A stretch of DNA of 64,000 bases from Leptospira meyeri (GTDB lineage: Bacteria > Spirochaetota > Leptospiria > Leptospirales > Leptospiraceae), in assembly GCF_004368965.1 (NCBI RefSeq), contig NZ_SORO01000001.1, positions 2,512,001-2,576,000 of the forward strand. The letters run 5' to 3'. The notes below the pieces were generated by a model. That model made no database searches. It saw nothing but the letters and a program-made list of their open reading frames with translations, and had not been told where the DNA came from. Below are positions 1-8,249 of the stretch, one piece after another (the stretch's first letter is position 1; every line of letters begins with the position of its first letter). The position numbers were made by a program, and so were the translations under genes.

Positions 1-570
1 GTAACGAATCGTTATTTTTGGTTCTTCTTGGAATTTAAAATCAACGGTGACATGAAAACTTCCCAAAAACACAACTGTTCCCGGTTGCAAATCTACTCTC
101 GATTTTTCGATATCTGTTCGGTCAAAATCAATGTCAATTTTTGTGGGTTGTTTGGTACTTCCAAAAGCAAAGTCGGAAGCACCACGATTCAAAAGATGGA
201 CCGCATCATGAATTTCATATTGCCCTTCTTTTAAATTTTGAAAGTAATAGTAGTGCTCCGAACTTTCATTGTATTCAAAAGTTTTATCCCCTTTTTTAAG
301 TGTAACCTTTTGAAATCTTGGATCAATCAGTTCATCCAATATCATTTCATCTTTCACAATTGTCATATGAACAATGATAAGACTACTCTGCGCATTTTTA
401 GGTCCAAAACTGGAACATTCTGGAAATAAATAGGTAATCAAAAATAAAATCAAAAATTTTCGAAAAATTCCCGAAGTGATTTTTTCAAACTTGGAGATTT
501 TTTTCTCCGATGGAACTGGTTCTCCATCGGGTTTTTTTCCTAAATGATCATCGTAAGAATTTAAACTCAT
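1..570 (-). CDS. Putative lipoprotein, 3' end cut by the window edge
   Basis: An open frame of 190 codons runs from an ATG at 568-570 to base 1 without a stop, so the C-terminus lies outside the window. The first 35 residues are hydrophilic and charged, then a hydrophobic stretch (about 40-50) ends in FPEC, which could be a spirochaetal lipobox with Cys52. The rest looks like a soluble, beta-rich exported domain with no motif I recognise. It starts 14 bases after the stop of the aldo/keto reductase and probably belongs to the same transcript. The long N-terminal leader before the hydrophobic segment is unusual for a lipoprotein. It could instead be a single-pass inner-membrane protein. Confidence 0.6.
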   Translation of the reverse strand, partial: MSLNSYDDHLGKKPDGEPVPSEKKISKFEKITSGIFRKFLILFLITYLFPECSSFGPKNAQSSLIIVHMTIVKDEMILDELIDPRFQKVTLKKGDKTFEYNESSEHYYYFQNLKEGQYEIHDAVHLLNRGASDFAFGSTKQPTKIDIDFDRTDIEKSRVDLQPGTVVFLGSFHVTVDFKFQEEPKITIRY

Positions 571-584
571 TGCTGTTATTTACC

Positions 585-1601
585 TTAACCCATCGGGTAT
601 TGGATCTTCTTAGAAACAAGATTAATCTCCGATAGAATTTCATCAGATAAAATGACATCGGTTGCTTTTAAAGACTCATCCAATTGCGCTACCGTATTGG
701 CTCCAATGATGGTAGAAGCAACATAGTCATGTTGTTTACTCCAAGCAACAGAAAGGACAGTGGCACTCATTCCATATTTTTCGGCAATTTTTAACAGTTC
801 TGCAGTGGAAGCCAAAGTGTTTTCATTTAAGAAACGATTCGACATTCGCCTTTGTCTCTCGCCCTCAGCCATATAACGAACAAATCGAGCCCCTTCAGGA
901 GGAACAGATCCGTTATATTTCCCTGTAAGGACTCCACCAGCGAGCGGAGAATAAGGTAACAAAGACACCCCTTCCTTTCGACAAACTTGTGCTAATTCAT
1001 CTTCAAAGCGACGGTTCAAAATAGAAAAGTTATTTTGAATGGAATCATACCGAATTAGATTGTGTTTGTCCGAAGTCCAAAGGCTTTTCATCAGTCCAAA
1101 AGAAGTTTCGTTGGAACAACCTGCATATCGAATTTTTCCTTCTTCTTTCAGTTCTGTTAAAGCTTCCATAGTTTCGTCATAAGATACGTCATGGTCTGGC
1201 CAATGTGTTTGGTATAAATCAATGGTTTCTACGCCTAATCGTTGTAAGGAACCTTCGATTGCACGACGGATATGGTATTTGTCTAATGCCGTTTTTCCTT
1301 CGCGGAGTGGGGGACTAAACCAACCGTGACCAGGTCCGGCAACTTTTGTTGCGAGAATGATACCATCACGAGGTTTTGTTTTGAGCCACTTTCCGAAAAT
1401 TTCTTCAGTTCGATGCACCCAAGATTTTTGTGGAGGGACAGGATAAATTTCAGCGGTATCATAAAAATCAATTCCGGCATCGTAAGCACGATCCAGAATT
1501 CGAAACGCCTCATCTTCGTTACATGAAGAGCCAAAAGTCATGGTTCCCATACAAATTTCGGAAACCACCATCCCTGTTTTGCCGAGTCTTCGTTTTTTCA
1601 T
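585..1601 (-). CDS. Aldo/keto reductase (Tas-like)
   Basis: A complete 338-residue aldo/keto reductase, the usual length for the Tas/YajO group. It is expected to reduce aldehydes or ketones with NADPH in the cytoplasm. The N-terminus [19 protein letters not shown] is the typical beta-hairpin and first strand. [10 protein letters not shown] (about 45-54) carries the catalytic Asp and Tyr, the catalytic Lys is in LATKVAG, and THWPD matches the conserved His region. [14 protein letters not shown] near the C-terminus is the cofactor-binding loop. It sits one base downstream of acylphosphatase on the same strand, which suggests one transcript. The physiological substrate cannot be told from sequence. 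Confidence 0.9.
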   Translation of the reverse strand: MKKRRLGKTGMVVSEICMGTMTFGSSCNEDEAFRILDRAYDAGIDFYDTAEIYPVPPQKSWVHRTEEIFGKWLKTKPRDGIILATKVAGPGHGWFSPPLREGKTALDKYHIRRAIEGSLQRLGVETIDLYQTHWPDHDVSYDETMEALTELKEEGKIRYAGCSNETSFGLMKSLWTSDKHNLIRYDSIQNNFSILNRRFEDELAQVCRKEGVSLLPYSPLAGGVLTGKYNGSVPPEGARFVRYMAEGERQRRMSNRFLNENTLASTAELLKIAEKYGMSATVLSVAWSKQHDYVASTIIGANTVAQLDESLKATDVILSDEILSEINLVSKKIQYPMG

Positions 1602-1602
1602 G

Positions 1603-1890
1603 TTATTTTTTAATTAAAAAAGTTCTGAATTGATTTTTTGGATCACTCCACTCAATGACATGATCCTTCACTTTAGCCTTAGTAGGGCCTCGTTGCATGG
1701 CTCTATACAAATCTTCGATAAAAAGTTTGTCACCTTCTACTACTGCTTCCACCTCACCATTGGGTAAGTTTTGAGTATAACCTTTGAGTCTCATTTCTTG
1801 GGCTTTTTGGAGTACGTAGTAACGAAATCCTACCCCTTGTACAATTCCCCGTATTAAAATTCGCGCTCTTGCTTCTTCTGATTTTCCCAA
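1603..1890 (-). CDS. acyP: Acylphosphatase
   Basis: A 95-residue protein of standard acylphosphatase size that hydrolyses the carboxyl-phosphate bond of acylphosphates. The hallmark loop [12 protein letters not shown] (15-26) supplies the phosphate-binding Arg23. Asn41 in [12 protein letters not shown] (39-50) is the catalytic Asn that orients water. The ferredoxin-like fold ends with the usual hydrophobic strand (RTFLIKK). It lies between the RppH-like gene (21-base gap) and the aldo/keto reductase (one-base gap), all on the minus strand. Function is well supported by family. The link to its neighbours is only positional. Confidence 0.93.
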   Translation of the reverse strand: MGKSEEARARILIRGIVQGVGFRYYVLQKAQEMRLKGYTQNLPNGEVEAVVEGDKLFIEDLYRAMQRGPTKAKVKDHVIEWSDPKNQFRTFLIKK

Positions 1891-1911
1891 AGATAGTCTC
1901 CTTTCTAGAAC

Positions 1912-2403
1912 TTACTTGGGTTTTGAATTCTCTGCAATGTAATTTTGAATGGCAGATTTAAAAAGAGGAACAAACTTCTCATAGACGGCTCGTTTGAACT
2001 CGACAACGGACCCAATCGTATCTTCAATTTCCATAAATTTGACAGTTAAAAATTCTTGTTCATGGTGGACCAAATCACAGTCCTCTATTCTTCCATCCCA
2101 ATAAAATAAAATCCATCTTTGTAATTGCCCACGAAATTTTTGTAAGTGAGAATTGAGACCCAAAGAATTTGGAAAGTCGTAGGGGATCCAATCGGGATAT
2201 TCCGTTACATAAGTTGCTTTTTTGACGCCAAGCTCTTCATATAATTCTCGTTTAGCGGCATCTAAATAATCCTCATCTTCATCAATTCCACCTTGAGGAA
2301 ACTGCCAAGAACCAGGGAATTGTACTCGTTCCCCTACAATTACTTTGCCTAAAGAATTAAAAACCACCATGCCTACATTTTTGCGGTAGGGTTTGTCTGT
2401 CAT
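1912..2403 (-). CDS. rppH: Nudix hydrolase, RNA pyrophosphohydrolase-like
   Basis: This 163-residue protein aligns with RppH, which removes pyrophosphate from the 5' end of mRNAs to start decay. The Nudix box GGIDEDEDYLDAAKRELYEE is complete (G, E, RE and EE positions), and the preceding PGSWQFPQGG is the typical RppH/Ap4A-hydrolase sequence. I chose the start at 2403 because MTDKPYRKNVGMVVF matches the normal RppH N-terminus. An in-frame ATG at 2430 would add nine residues and has no better ribosome site. Ap4A hydrolase activity is the main alternative. It is divergent from the sixA-like gene. Confidence 0.82.
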   Translation of the reverse strand: MTDKPYRKNVGMVVFNSLGKVIVGERVQFPGSWQFPQGGIDEDEDYLDAAKRELYEELGVKKATYVTEYPDWIPYDFPNSLGLNSHLQKFRGQLQRWILFYWDGRIEDCDLVHHEQEFLTVKFMEIEDTIGSVVEFKRAVYEKFVPLFKSAIQNYIAENSKPK

Positions 2404-2502
2404 ATTTCTTAGAATGGCTCTATCATCCAATTTCGCAAGAAATTCCTTAATTTTTTGTTTCTCCGCCAGTCCGTGGTTCCAATCTTGGACTTAGGAAGTA
2501 CT

Positions 2503-2991
2503 ATGAAGATCATTTTGGTTCGTCACGGTGAGGCTGAAAATGCAAGTCCAGCCATTTCCGATTCACAGCGGGATCTAACAGACAAAGGTGTCAGTGATAT
2601 TCATAAAATCGGAAGGTTTATAAAAAACTCATCTTTAGCGGTCAAACAAGTGTATTATAGCCCTTATACAAGAACCAAACACACTGCTGAGATTTTATCT
2701 GAAGAGTTAAAGTATAGTTGTGAAATGTTACCTTCAGATGATTTATTAGCAGGTAAGGGCTGCACCGATATTATCTCTTGTTTAGTCAATTTTACAAATT
2801 CCGACACGGTTTTGTTAGTTGGTCATAATCCAGACATCACGTATTTCGCTGCAAAACTTTTGGGAAATTCCAGTGCAGCTGAAAATCTAATTTTCCAACC
2901 TGGTTCTACGATTGCGATCAATGTAGCTCGGGAGAAATTTGCACACGGTCAAATTATTTGGGCAATTTCGCCGGACAATCTAGGCCTTTGA
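2503..2991 (+). CDS. sixA: Phosphohistidine phosphatase, SixA-like
   Basis: A histidine-phosphatase-superfamily protein of 162 residues. MKIILVRHGEAEN carries the RHG motif with the phospho-accepting His8. YYSPYTRTKHTAEIL is the second Arg region, and LLVGHNPD (about 109-116) has the second catalytic His. SixA removes phosphate from His of phosphotransfer domains. Other members of this short branch act on small phosphates, so the substrate is inferred. The start at 2503 is chosen because AGGAAG lies at 2493-2498 and RHG must sit near the N-terminus. A longer frame from 2455 would add 16 non-homologous residues. The cytoplasmic protein is divergent from the Nudix gene. Confidence 0.82.
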   Translation: MKIILVRHGEAENASPAISDSQRDLTDKGVSDIHKIGRFIKNSSLAVKQVYYSPYTRTKHTAEILSEELKYSCEMLPSDDLLAGKGCTDIISCLVNFTNSDTVLLVGHNPDITYFAAKLLGNSSAAENLIFQPGSTIAINVAREKFAHGQIIWAISPDNLGL

Positions 2992-3054
2992 ATATCTAAA
3001 TTGCCAGTAAGACTTGACCGAGCGTTGATCGTAAGGTTTTTGGATTCCAGAACA

Positions 3055-3126
3055 CGGGGTGTAGCGCAGCGGTAGCGCACTTGTCTGGGGGGCAAGGGGT
3101 CGCCGGTTCAAATCCGGTCACTCCGA
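3055..3126 (+). tRNA. tRNA-Pro (anticodon GGG)
   Basis: The 72-base sequence folds as a cloverleaf. The acceptor arms CGGGGTG (3055-3061) and CACTCCG pair over seven positions with one G-U. The D-stem is GCGC/GCGC, and the anticodon stem CTTGT/GCAAG closes the loop CTGGGGG, giving anticodon GGG. The T-stem GCCGG/CCGGT closes loop TTCAAAT. The discriminator is A, and no CCA is encoded. It reads CCC (and CCU by wobble). It stands alone, with no other tRNA nearby and no integrase next to it. Confidence 0.95.
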
Positions 3127-3213
3127 AGTTCAAATTTAAAAAACCCAGCAGGCCCTGCGAACAAAACCTGCCGGAAGAAAATTCAGGATGGTGAGATACA
3201 AAAAAACTAAATC

Positions 3214-3504
3214 TTAAGAAGGTTTGTTTTGATTTCCTTCTTTCACTTTATCTAAATATTTAACTACGTTGTCTTTGATTTCATCAAAACGAACGATCCC
3301 CCAAGCCACACCCATTTTTACTTTTAGGGCATTGTCACTGGTATCGCTTTCGCCTTGTTCCTTCAACTTTTGAAAGTTTGTTTCAAATTTGCTTTTTTTC
3401 TCGTTTAAGTCAACGACCAGTTTCTCCCAGACTTCTTTGGAAGTTTTTACGGCGCCAATCCCAGCATTTACGATATCTTGCAGCTTGTTTTCCACATTGC
3501 TCAT
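3214..3504 (-). CDS. Small phasin-like helical protein
   Basis: A 96-residue, highly charged and almost entirely helical protein without a signal peptide. The pattern in the first 55 residues (VNAGIGAVKTSKEVWEKLV, then alternating Lys/Glu) resembles the amphipathic helices of phasins and PhaI/PhaF-like granule proteins. VAWGIVRFDEIKDNVVKYLDKV at the end is a second amphipathic helix. Similar small proteins occur singly in Leptospira, but the role there is not known to me. No polyhydroxyalkanoate gene is in this window, so granule binding is only a family-based guess. It is divergent from the paraoxonase-like lipoprotein. Confidence 0.6.
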   Translation of the reverse strand: MSNVENKLQDIVNAGIGAVKTSKEVWEKLVVDLNEKKSKFETNFQKLKEQGESDTSDNALKVKMGVAWGIVRFDEIKDNVVKYLDKVKEGNQNKPS

Positions 3505-3602
3505 CGGATGTTACTCCTTCTCTTTCCATTATTTTGCAGTGCACAATAATGTCCAGAAAGATTTTTCTGGAGGATTCTGAATTCTTCAGCTAAAATGGTC
3601 GG

Positions 3603-4643
3603 ATGCGCGTAAAAACCCTTTGGACTTTTTTTTCCTTTTCCACCCTCGTTTTTTTCTCTGCAAACTGCAGTGGTCCCATCCAAGAAAAACCAATTGCGGG
3701 TTGCGAACGAATTTCTGGAACTCCGGGGCCAGAAGATTTGGATCTCATCCGAGATACATCCACAGTCATTGTTTCTTCCCATGAACGCCGCAACGGACTA
3801 AAGGATATTGGAGCTCTGTTTGAAGTTTCATTCGCTAATCCGAATGGAAAATTAGAAGCTAAAAAAATTGAAACCAATTATCCTGAAAACTTTCGTCCAC
3901 ATGGGATTAGTTATGCGAAAGTGAAAGGTGTGGATACCTTAGCAGTCATTTCTCATACTTTAGTTGATGAAAATCCGCATACCATTGAAATTTTTGAAAG
4001 ATCTAAATTAGGTAAATGGACTCACACAAAAACTTTGAGCGATCCCACTCTCACAAGTCCGAATGATATTTTTATGAACGAAGCTGGAGAAATTTTTTCT
4101 TCCAATGACAATGGAACAAGCAATGCCTTTCGTAAATATTGGGATATGATCATTCGTAGTGGTCGAGCCGATATATCTTATTATGATGGAAAATCATTCC
4201 AGGCATTAAATGTTCCCGTGATGTTAGGGAACGGAATTTACATTCGAAAAACAGGAAATGATGAGTTGTTGTACCGGTCAGTATTTGCTGAAAAAGCCAT
4301 TCGAGTCTACCAAGTGGACCGCAGTTCCGGAAAGGTGAACTTAAAGTATTTGGAATCCATTGCCATTGGTGCAGGCCCTGACAATATTTTAGAAGATGAA
4401 AATGGAATGCTTTGGCTTGCTGCCCATGATTCTACGTATAAGTTCATTCGCCATGTCATGAACCGAACTAATCTTTCACCCACTCGTATTTTTAAAATCA
4501 ATCCAGAAAACAAAGAAGTTACTGAAGTGTATGCCAACGAGGGCTCTGAAATTTCTGCAGGTAGTACAGGACTTGTTTTCAAAAACAAACTTTTGATTTC
4601 ACAAGTGTTTGAAGATTTTCTTTTGGTTTGTCCAAGGCCATAA
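3603..4643 (+). CDS. Paraoxonase/SMP-30-like beta-propeller lipoprotein
   Basis: A 346-residue exported protein. Residues 1-22 form a signal peptide ending in FFSANC, a plausible lipobox with Cys23. The remainder resembles the six-bladed propeller of serum paraoxonase/arylesterase and SMP-30 lactonases: GPEDLDL near the start, FRPHGIS, SPNDIF, SSNDNG and LGNGI correspond to conserved calcium- and substrate-site loops. Such enzymes hydrolyse lactones and aryl esters. The real substrate is unknown. Calcium ligands (Glu in PED, Asn in SPND, Asn in NDNG) appear kept, so it is probably active. The ribosome site is weak. The gene stands alone between a divergent phasin-like gene and a 235-base intergenic region. 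Confidence 0.7.
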   Translation: MRVKTLWTFFSFSTLVFFSANCSGPIQEKPIAGCERISGTPGPEDLDLIRDTSTVIVSSHERRNGLKDIGALFEVSFANPNGKLEAKKIETNYPENFRPHGISYAKVKGVDTLAVISHTLVDENPHTIEIFERSKLGKWTHTKTLSDPTLTSPNDIFMNEAGEIFSSNDNGTSNAFRKYWDMIIRSGRADISYYDGKSFQALNVPVMLGNGIYIRKTGNDELLYRSVFAEKAIRVYQVDRSSGKVNLKYLESIAIGAGPDNILEDENGMLWLAAHDSTYKFIRHVMNRTNLSPTRIFKINPENKEVTEVYANEGSEISAGSTGLVFKNKLLISQVFEDFLLVCPRP

Positions 4644-4878
4644 AGGAAGATTTTATAGATATTGATACGATGGTCTTGGGTAGGCTGTCGTATTTGGGTT
4701 AAATGGAATTTATTGATTAATTTTTATTCAGATATGCTTTGTTAGGTGATATAATCTCGACACAACCGAATCATAAAAAATAATTAAATCTATGATTTGA
4801 TTGAAAAGGTTTAAATTAATTGAAGAATTAAAATATAAAGAACATTCAATGCGGGTTAAATTTAAGGAAAACTGACAG

Positions 4879-5460
4879 ATGAGTGAAAATAATGATATTA
4901 CCATTAAATCTTTTTCTTCCTCTAAGAAATGGAAAGAATGGCTTATGTTAAATTTTGCAACATACCCGCATGGAATTTGGCTTCAAATTTACAAAAAAGA
5001 CACCGGAATCAAAACGATCACCTATGAAGAAGCATTAGATGAAGCTCTTTGTTTTGGCTGGATCGATAGCCAGAAAAAAAAGTATGACGAAAAATCTTGG
5101 CTTCAAAAATTTACTCCGCGTAGGTCAAAAAGTATTTGGTCAAAACGAAATAGGGAGAAAGTCACTTTGCTAATTAAAGAGAAGCGAATGCAACCAAGTG
5201 GACTTTTAGAAATTAAAGCCGCACAAAAAGACGGGAGATGGGACAAGGCTTATGAGTCTCCCAGCCAGATGGAAATACCTTCTGATTTTTTAGCAAAATT
5301 AGTAAAAGACCAGAAAGCACATGAATTCTTTAAAACACTGAATAAAACAAATTTGTATGCAATTTCCTGGCGATTACAAACAGCGAAGACTCCTGAAACA
5401 AGAGAAAAACGAATGAAGGTAATTTTGGAAATGATGAAGAATCAACAAAAATTACACTAA
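4879..5460 (+). CDS. YdeI/OmpD-associated family protein
   Basis: A 193-residue soluble protein of the YdeI/OmpD-associated family. Diagnostic stretches are SSKKWKEWL at the N-terminus, YEEALDEALCFGWIDSQ (about 54-70), the basic FTPRRSKSIWSKRNREKV (about 84-101), and the C-terminal WRLQTAKTPETREKRM helix. The family is widespread. Its molecular function is poorly known, although bacteriocin protection has been proposed. The sequence shows no signal peptide. It is followed 38 bases later by the DUF1697 gene on the same strand, a pairing of two small conserved stand-alone proteins that may be co-transcribed. Confidence 0.82.
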   Translation: MSENNDITIKSFSSSKKWKEWLMLNFATYPHGIWLQIYKKDTGIKTITYEEALDEALCFGWIDSQKKKYDEKSWLQKFTPRRSKSIWSKRNREKVTLLIKEKRMQPSGLLEIKAAQKDGRWDKAYESPSQMEIPSDFLAKLVKDQKAHEFFKTLNKTNLYAISWRLQTAKTPETREKRMKVILEMMKNQQKLH

Positions 5461-5498
5461 ATTAGTCAGCAGTCCCTTAAATTTACAATTACAACAAC

Positions 5499-6029
5499 AT
5501 GAAATACATCGCATTACTTAGAGGAATCAATGTAGGAGGCAATAGAAAGGTAGAAATGAAAAAACTACGAAGCCTTATGGAATCCTTAGGATACACTGAA
5601 GTTTCTACTTATATCAACTCAGGAAATATCATTTTTGAATCAGAAGATGACACAAAAACAGTTCGATTCAAAATAGAAAAGAGTTTTGAAAAAGTTTTCA
5701 AATTTGAAATTCCCACCATTGTAAAGACAGAAAAAGAAATGAAAAAAATTGCAAATGCGATCCCAACAGAATGGCAAAATGACGCCACTCAAAGAACGGA
5801 TGTTGCCTATTTGTTTCCAGAAGCCGATTCCAAAAAAATCATTGAGGAACTTCCCCTCAAAAAAGAATTTTTAGAGATTCGTTATCAAAAAGGTGCTCTC
5901 ATTTGGAACATCAAAAGAGAAAATTTGAATAAAAGCCAACTGGCAAAACTCATCAGTCATAAATTGTACAAGGCGATGACGATACGAAATGTAAACACAG
6001 CAAGGTTTTTGGCTGGAGAAAAAGAGTAA
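5499..6029 (+). CDS. DUF1697 domain protein
   Basis: A 176-residue protein that begins with the signature MKYIALLRGINVGGNRKVEM and continues with LRSLMESLGYTEVSTYINSG, the defining N-terminal block of DUF1697 (ferredoxin-like fold, unknown function). The length is normal for the family. The C-terminal half is Lys-rich and includes ISHKLYKAMTIRNVNTA, the usual closing motif. It is cytoplasmic, with no export signal. It lies downstream of the YdeI-like gene and converges on the tetR gene. No biochemical role can be assigned. Confidence 0.85.
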   Translation: MKYIALLRGINVGGNRKVEMKKLRSLMESLGYTEVSTYINSGNIIFESEDDTKTVRFKIEKSFEKVFKFEIPTIVKTEKEMKKIANAIPTEWQNDATQRTDVAYLFPEADSKKIIEELPLKKEFLEIRYQKGALIWNIKRENLNKSQLAKLISHKLYKAMTIRNVNTARFLAGEKE

Positions 6030-6169
6030 AAACAAATCAAAATCATTTACTTCCAGTGTATGTACGAATCAAGAAGAACTCTTTTGTTATACAATCCAAA
6101 GTTTGGAAAAATTAAAAATACCTTGTTTAGTGAAAACTAGAAAGTTACGTTTTTAAGTTAATCACCATC

Positions 6170-6760
6170 TTAAGCCAATCCTTTCAACACAGCTTCTATC
6201 GTATCCACTAACAACGGTTCTCTATTCTCATCCGAATGTTGGGCCACAAGTTTCGGGTGTGTGAAAGCAGTTCCCGCTGAGATCAAAATTTCTGTGATTT
6301 GGTTCACATCGCGTTTTTTGATTTTCTTTTGGCTCATAGCCTCAGTAACCAAACTCGACATTTGGCTGTGCATATTGGATAAATGAGTTTGGATGAAGGG
6401 TTTGGACTCTTCTGCGGCCATATCGAATGCTTTATACAATTCTGGATCTAGTTTTACTTTTTCCAATTTCATCCGGTGGAGGTTTTGAAACCAGATGAGA
6501 ATTTTTTGGATGGGGTCTCGTTTTTCTTTTACGAGCAAATCTTGTTTCTCATCCAACTTTACAAGCCAACGTTCGGAAACTGCATCGAGAAGGGCTGTTT
6601 TGTCTTGAAAGTGAGAATAGAGGGCCGCATGGCTAATTCCCATTTCTTTAGCCACGTCCACCAACCGAACCTTTTCAAAACCCTTGGCTCGCATCTGGTC
6701 AATGGCGATTTCTACTGCTTTGTCTTGGATTTCCGTAGCGGTAAGACCAGTTCTTGGCAT
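6170..6760 (-). CDS. TetR/AcrR-family transcriptional repressor
   Basis: A 196-residue TetR-family regulator. Residues 8-55 form the helix-turn-helix: ATEIQDKAVEIAIDQM, then VRLVDVAKEMGISHAALYSH, where ISHAALYSHF is the recognition helix, and KTALLDAV. The C-terminal ligand/dimer domain is all-helical and shows no diagnostic ligand residues. It is divergent from an SDR gene, with 139 bases between the two starts. That gap holds a 7+7 inverted repeat overlapping the likely SDR promoter. This layout suggests local repression of the SDR gene and perhaps of itself. Confidence 0.9.
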   Translation of the reverse strand: MPRTGLTATEIQDKAVEIAIDQMRAKGFEKVRLVDVAKEMGISHAALYSHFQDKTALLDAVSERWLVKLDEKQDLLVKEKRDPIQKILIWFQNLHRMKLEKVKLDPELYKAFDMAAEESKPFIQTHLSNMHSQMSSLVTEAMSQKKIKKRDVNQITEILISAGTAFTHPKLVAQHSDENREPLLVDTIEAVLKGLA

Positions 6761-6841
6761 AAGGAAAGGATTGAATTCGGAGCAGGGGGGTCAATCTCGA
6801 ATTACAAAATGGAAAAAATGTTAGTTTTGAAACTTACGGAC

Positions 6842-6890
6842 TTGACTTTTTGTAACTTACAAAATAACGTAAATGTAAGTAAAGGAAAGG
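6842..6890 (+). promoter_or_regulatory. Promoter with overlapping operator and ribosome site for the SDR gene
   Basis: TTGACT at 6842-6847 and TAACGT at 6865-6870 are separated by 17 bases, a plausible sigma70-type promoter. An inverted repeat ACTTACA (6855-6861) / TGTAAGT (6874-6880) with a 12-base spacer covers the -10 region, a typical position for a TetR operator. A further half-site ACTTAC lies at 6832-6837. AAAGGAAAGG at 6881-6890 is the ribosome site for the ATG at 6900. The repressor assignment is inferred from the divergent layout. Confidence 0.55.
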
Positions 6891-6899
6891 TAAAAATTT

Positions 6900-7649
6900 A
6901 TGATATTGAATGGAAATACAATCCTCATCACCGGGGGAACAAGTGGAATTGGTCTTGCACTAGCAAAACGACTATCCAATCTCGGAAATCAAATTTTGGT
7001 TTGCGGAACGAATGTAAAAAAGATGGAAGAAATTTCTAAATCTTATCCTAGTTGGGGGACTTATCTATTTGATATCTCTCGACCTGAAGAAAGAGAAAAG
7101 TTGTTTGAAAAAACCACAAAAGATTTTCCAGAACTGAATGTATTATTCAACAACGCAGGTATACAAAGGTATCCCAAACTTGACGAAGTGGAACCTTGGT
7201 CTGATTTAGAAAAGGAGATCGACGTAAATTTGGCTGCTCCGATCCATCTTTCTATGTTATTCGCTAAACATCTGTTTGCGAAGAAAAATGCAGCAATTTT
7301 GAATACAACTTCTGGATTGTCACATATCCCTTTGGCTTATGCACCTGTGTATAGTGCAACCAAAGCAGCTCTACATTCTTTCACTTTGACATTACGATTC
7401 CAATTTCGTAACCAACCGATTGAGGTAATTGAAGTTTCTCCACCGATGGTAGATACTGATTTAGGAATTCCTAACACGCATACGGCGGGACTCAATTTAG
7501 ATGAATATGCTGATGGTGTCATAGCCGGGCTAAAAAATGGAGAATTAGAAATCACCACAGGTTTTTCTACAGTCTCTGCCAATGCGAGTCGGGAACAAAA
7601 GAATGAAATCTTTTTGTCTATGAACATGGCAAGGAGTGCATCAAACTAA
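6900..7649 (+). CDS. Short-chain dehydrogenase/reductase (DltE-like)
   Basis: A 249-residue classical SDR. TGGTSGIGLALA (11-22) is the TGxxxGxG nucleotide-binding motif, LFNNAGIQ the NNAG motif, and the catalytic set is Asn, Ser (NTTSGLS), and YSATKAAL (YxxxK). Its closest named relatives are DltE-type oxidoreductases, which in this subgroup have no proven substrate. The preceding bases carry a strong ribosome site. It is divergently transcribed from a TetR regulator and probably repressed by it. Its last nine bases overlap the 3' end of ruvC on the opposite strand. Confidence 0.88.
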   Translation: MILNGNTILITGGTSGIGLALAKRLSNLGNQILVCGTNVKKMEEISKSYPSWGTYLFDISRPEEREKLFEKTTKDFPELNVLFNNAGIQRYPKLDEVEPWSDLEKEIDVNLAAPIHLSMLFAKHLFAKKNAAILNTTSGLSHIPLAYAPVYSATKAALHSFTLTLRFQFRNQPIEVIEVSPPMVDTDLGIPNTHTAGLNLDEYADGVIAGLKNGELEITTGFSTVSANASREQKNEIFLSMNMARSASN

Positions 7650-8117
7650 AGAGCGGCCTACAAAGGCACAAGCGATGGCGTCCCAGGAGTCATCATGGCC
7701 TTTTAGATCTTTAAATCCCAAAATCATTTGGATCGCTGCCCGAACTTCTTTTTTGGTGGCGTTCCCTTTGGCAGAGATTCCTTTTTTGATTTGAGTCGCG
7801 GTGAGGGAGACAACAGGAATTTGTTTTTCACCGAGCGAAAGTAAAATGACTCCGCGAGATTCCGAAACCTTCATACCGGTGGTTGTGTTCTGAACAAAGA
7901 ACAGTTCTTCTACAGCAGCAGCTTCCGGTTGGAATTCAGTGAGAATGCCCATCAGTTCCTTTCGGATCTGGATCAAATTGTCGGGAGAAGGAGTCTTTGG
8001 AGCCACTTCAATGGTTCCGTAAGTTAAAAGTTCGGGGTTGCGGCGTAATCCTTCAGGAAAGGAAAGAATCGCATACCCCACGCGGTGGGATCCAGGGTCA
8101 ATGCCGATGATTTTCAA
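7641..8117 (-). CDS. ruvC: Holliday junction resolvase RuvC
   Basis: A complete 158-residue RuvC, the dimeric nuclease that cuts four-way DNA junctions in recombinational repair. IGIDPGSHRVGYAI (4-17) provides Asp7, VEELFFVQN (69-77) provides Glu70, and HDDSWDAIACA (141-151) gives the last two acidic residues. KKGISAKGNATKKEV is the conserved DNA-binding loop. ruvA and ruvB are not adjacent in this window. It is convergent with the SDR gene (nine-base overlap) and divergent from the acyl-CoA dehydrogenase. Confidence 0.96.
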   Translation of the reverse strand: MKIIGIDPGSHRVGYAILSFPEGLRRNPELLTYGTIEVAPKTPSPDNLIQIRKELMGILTEFQPEAAAVEELFFVQNTTTGMKVSESRGVILLSLGEKQIPVVSLTATQIKKGISAKGNATKKEVRAAIQMILGFKDLKGHDDSWDAIACAFVGRSLV

Positions 8118-8249
8118 TAATTTCTTTCCTTAGCCCCAACTTTTGCCCAGTTTGGCCCGCCCCGACCCAAAACCTAGTCTAAAAATGAAAATGACAAGGT
8201 ACTTTCCTTCCGTATAGTGGAAGAAAACCACCGCAGGAACGTTAAACAC

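Noticed and set aside
3055..3126. tRNA-Pro as a phage attachment site
   Set aside because: No integrase or direct repeat of the tRNA 3' end is nearby, and the flanking genes are ordinary.
3141..3175. Hairpin after tRNA-Pro as a terminator
   Set aside because: GCAGG/CCTGC can pair in more than one way, but the loop of the tightest pairing is one base and no T-run follows.
3389..3593. Short plus-strand open frames opposite the phasin-like gene
   Set aside because: They lie wholly or largely antisense to a credible minus-strand gene, lack ribosome sites and have unlikely composition.
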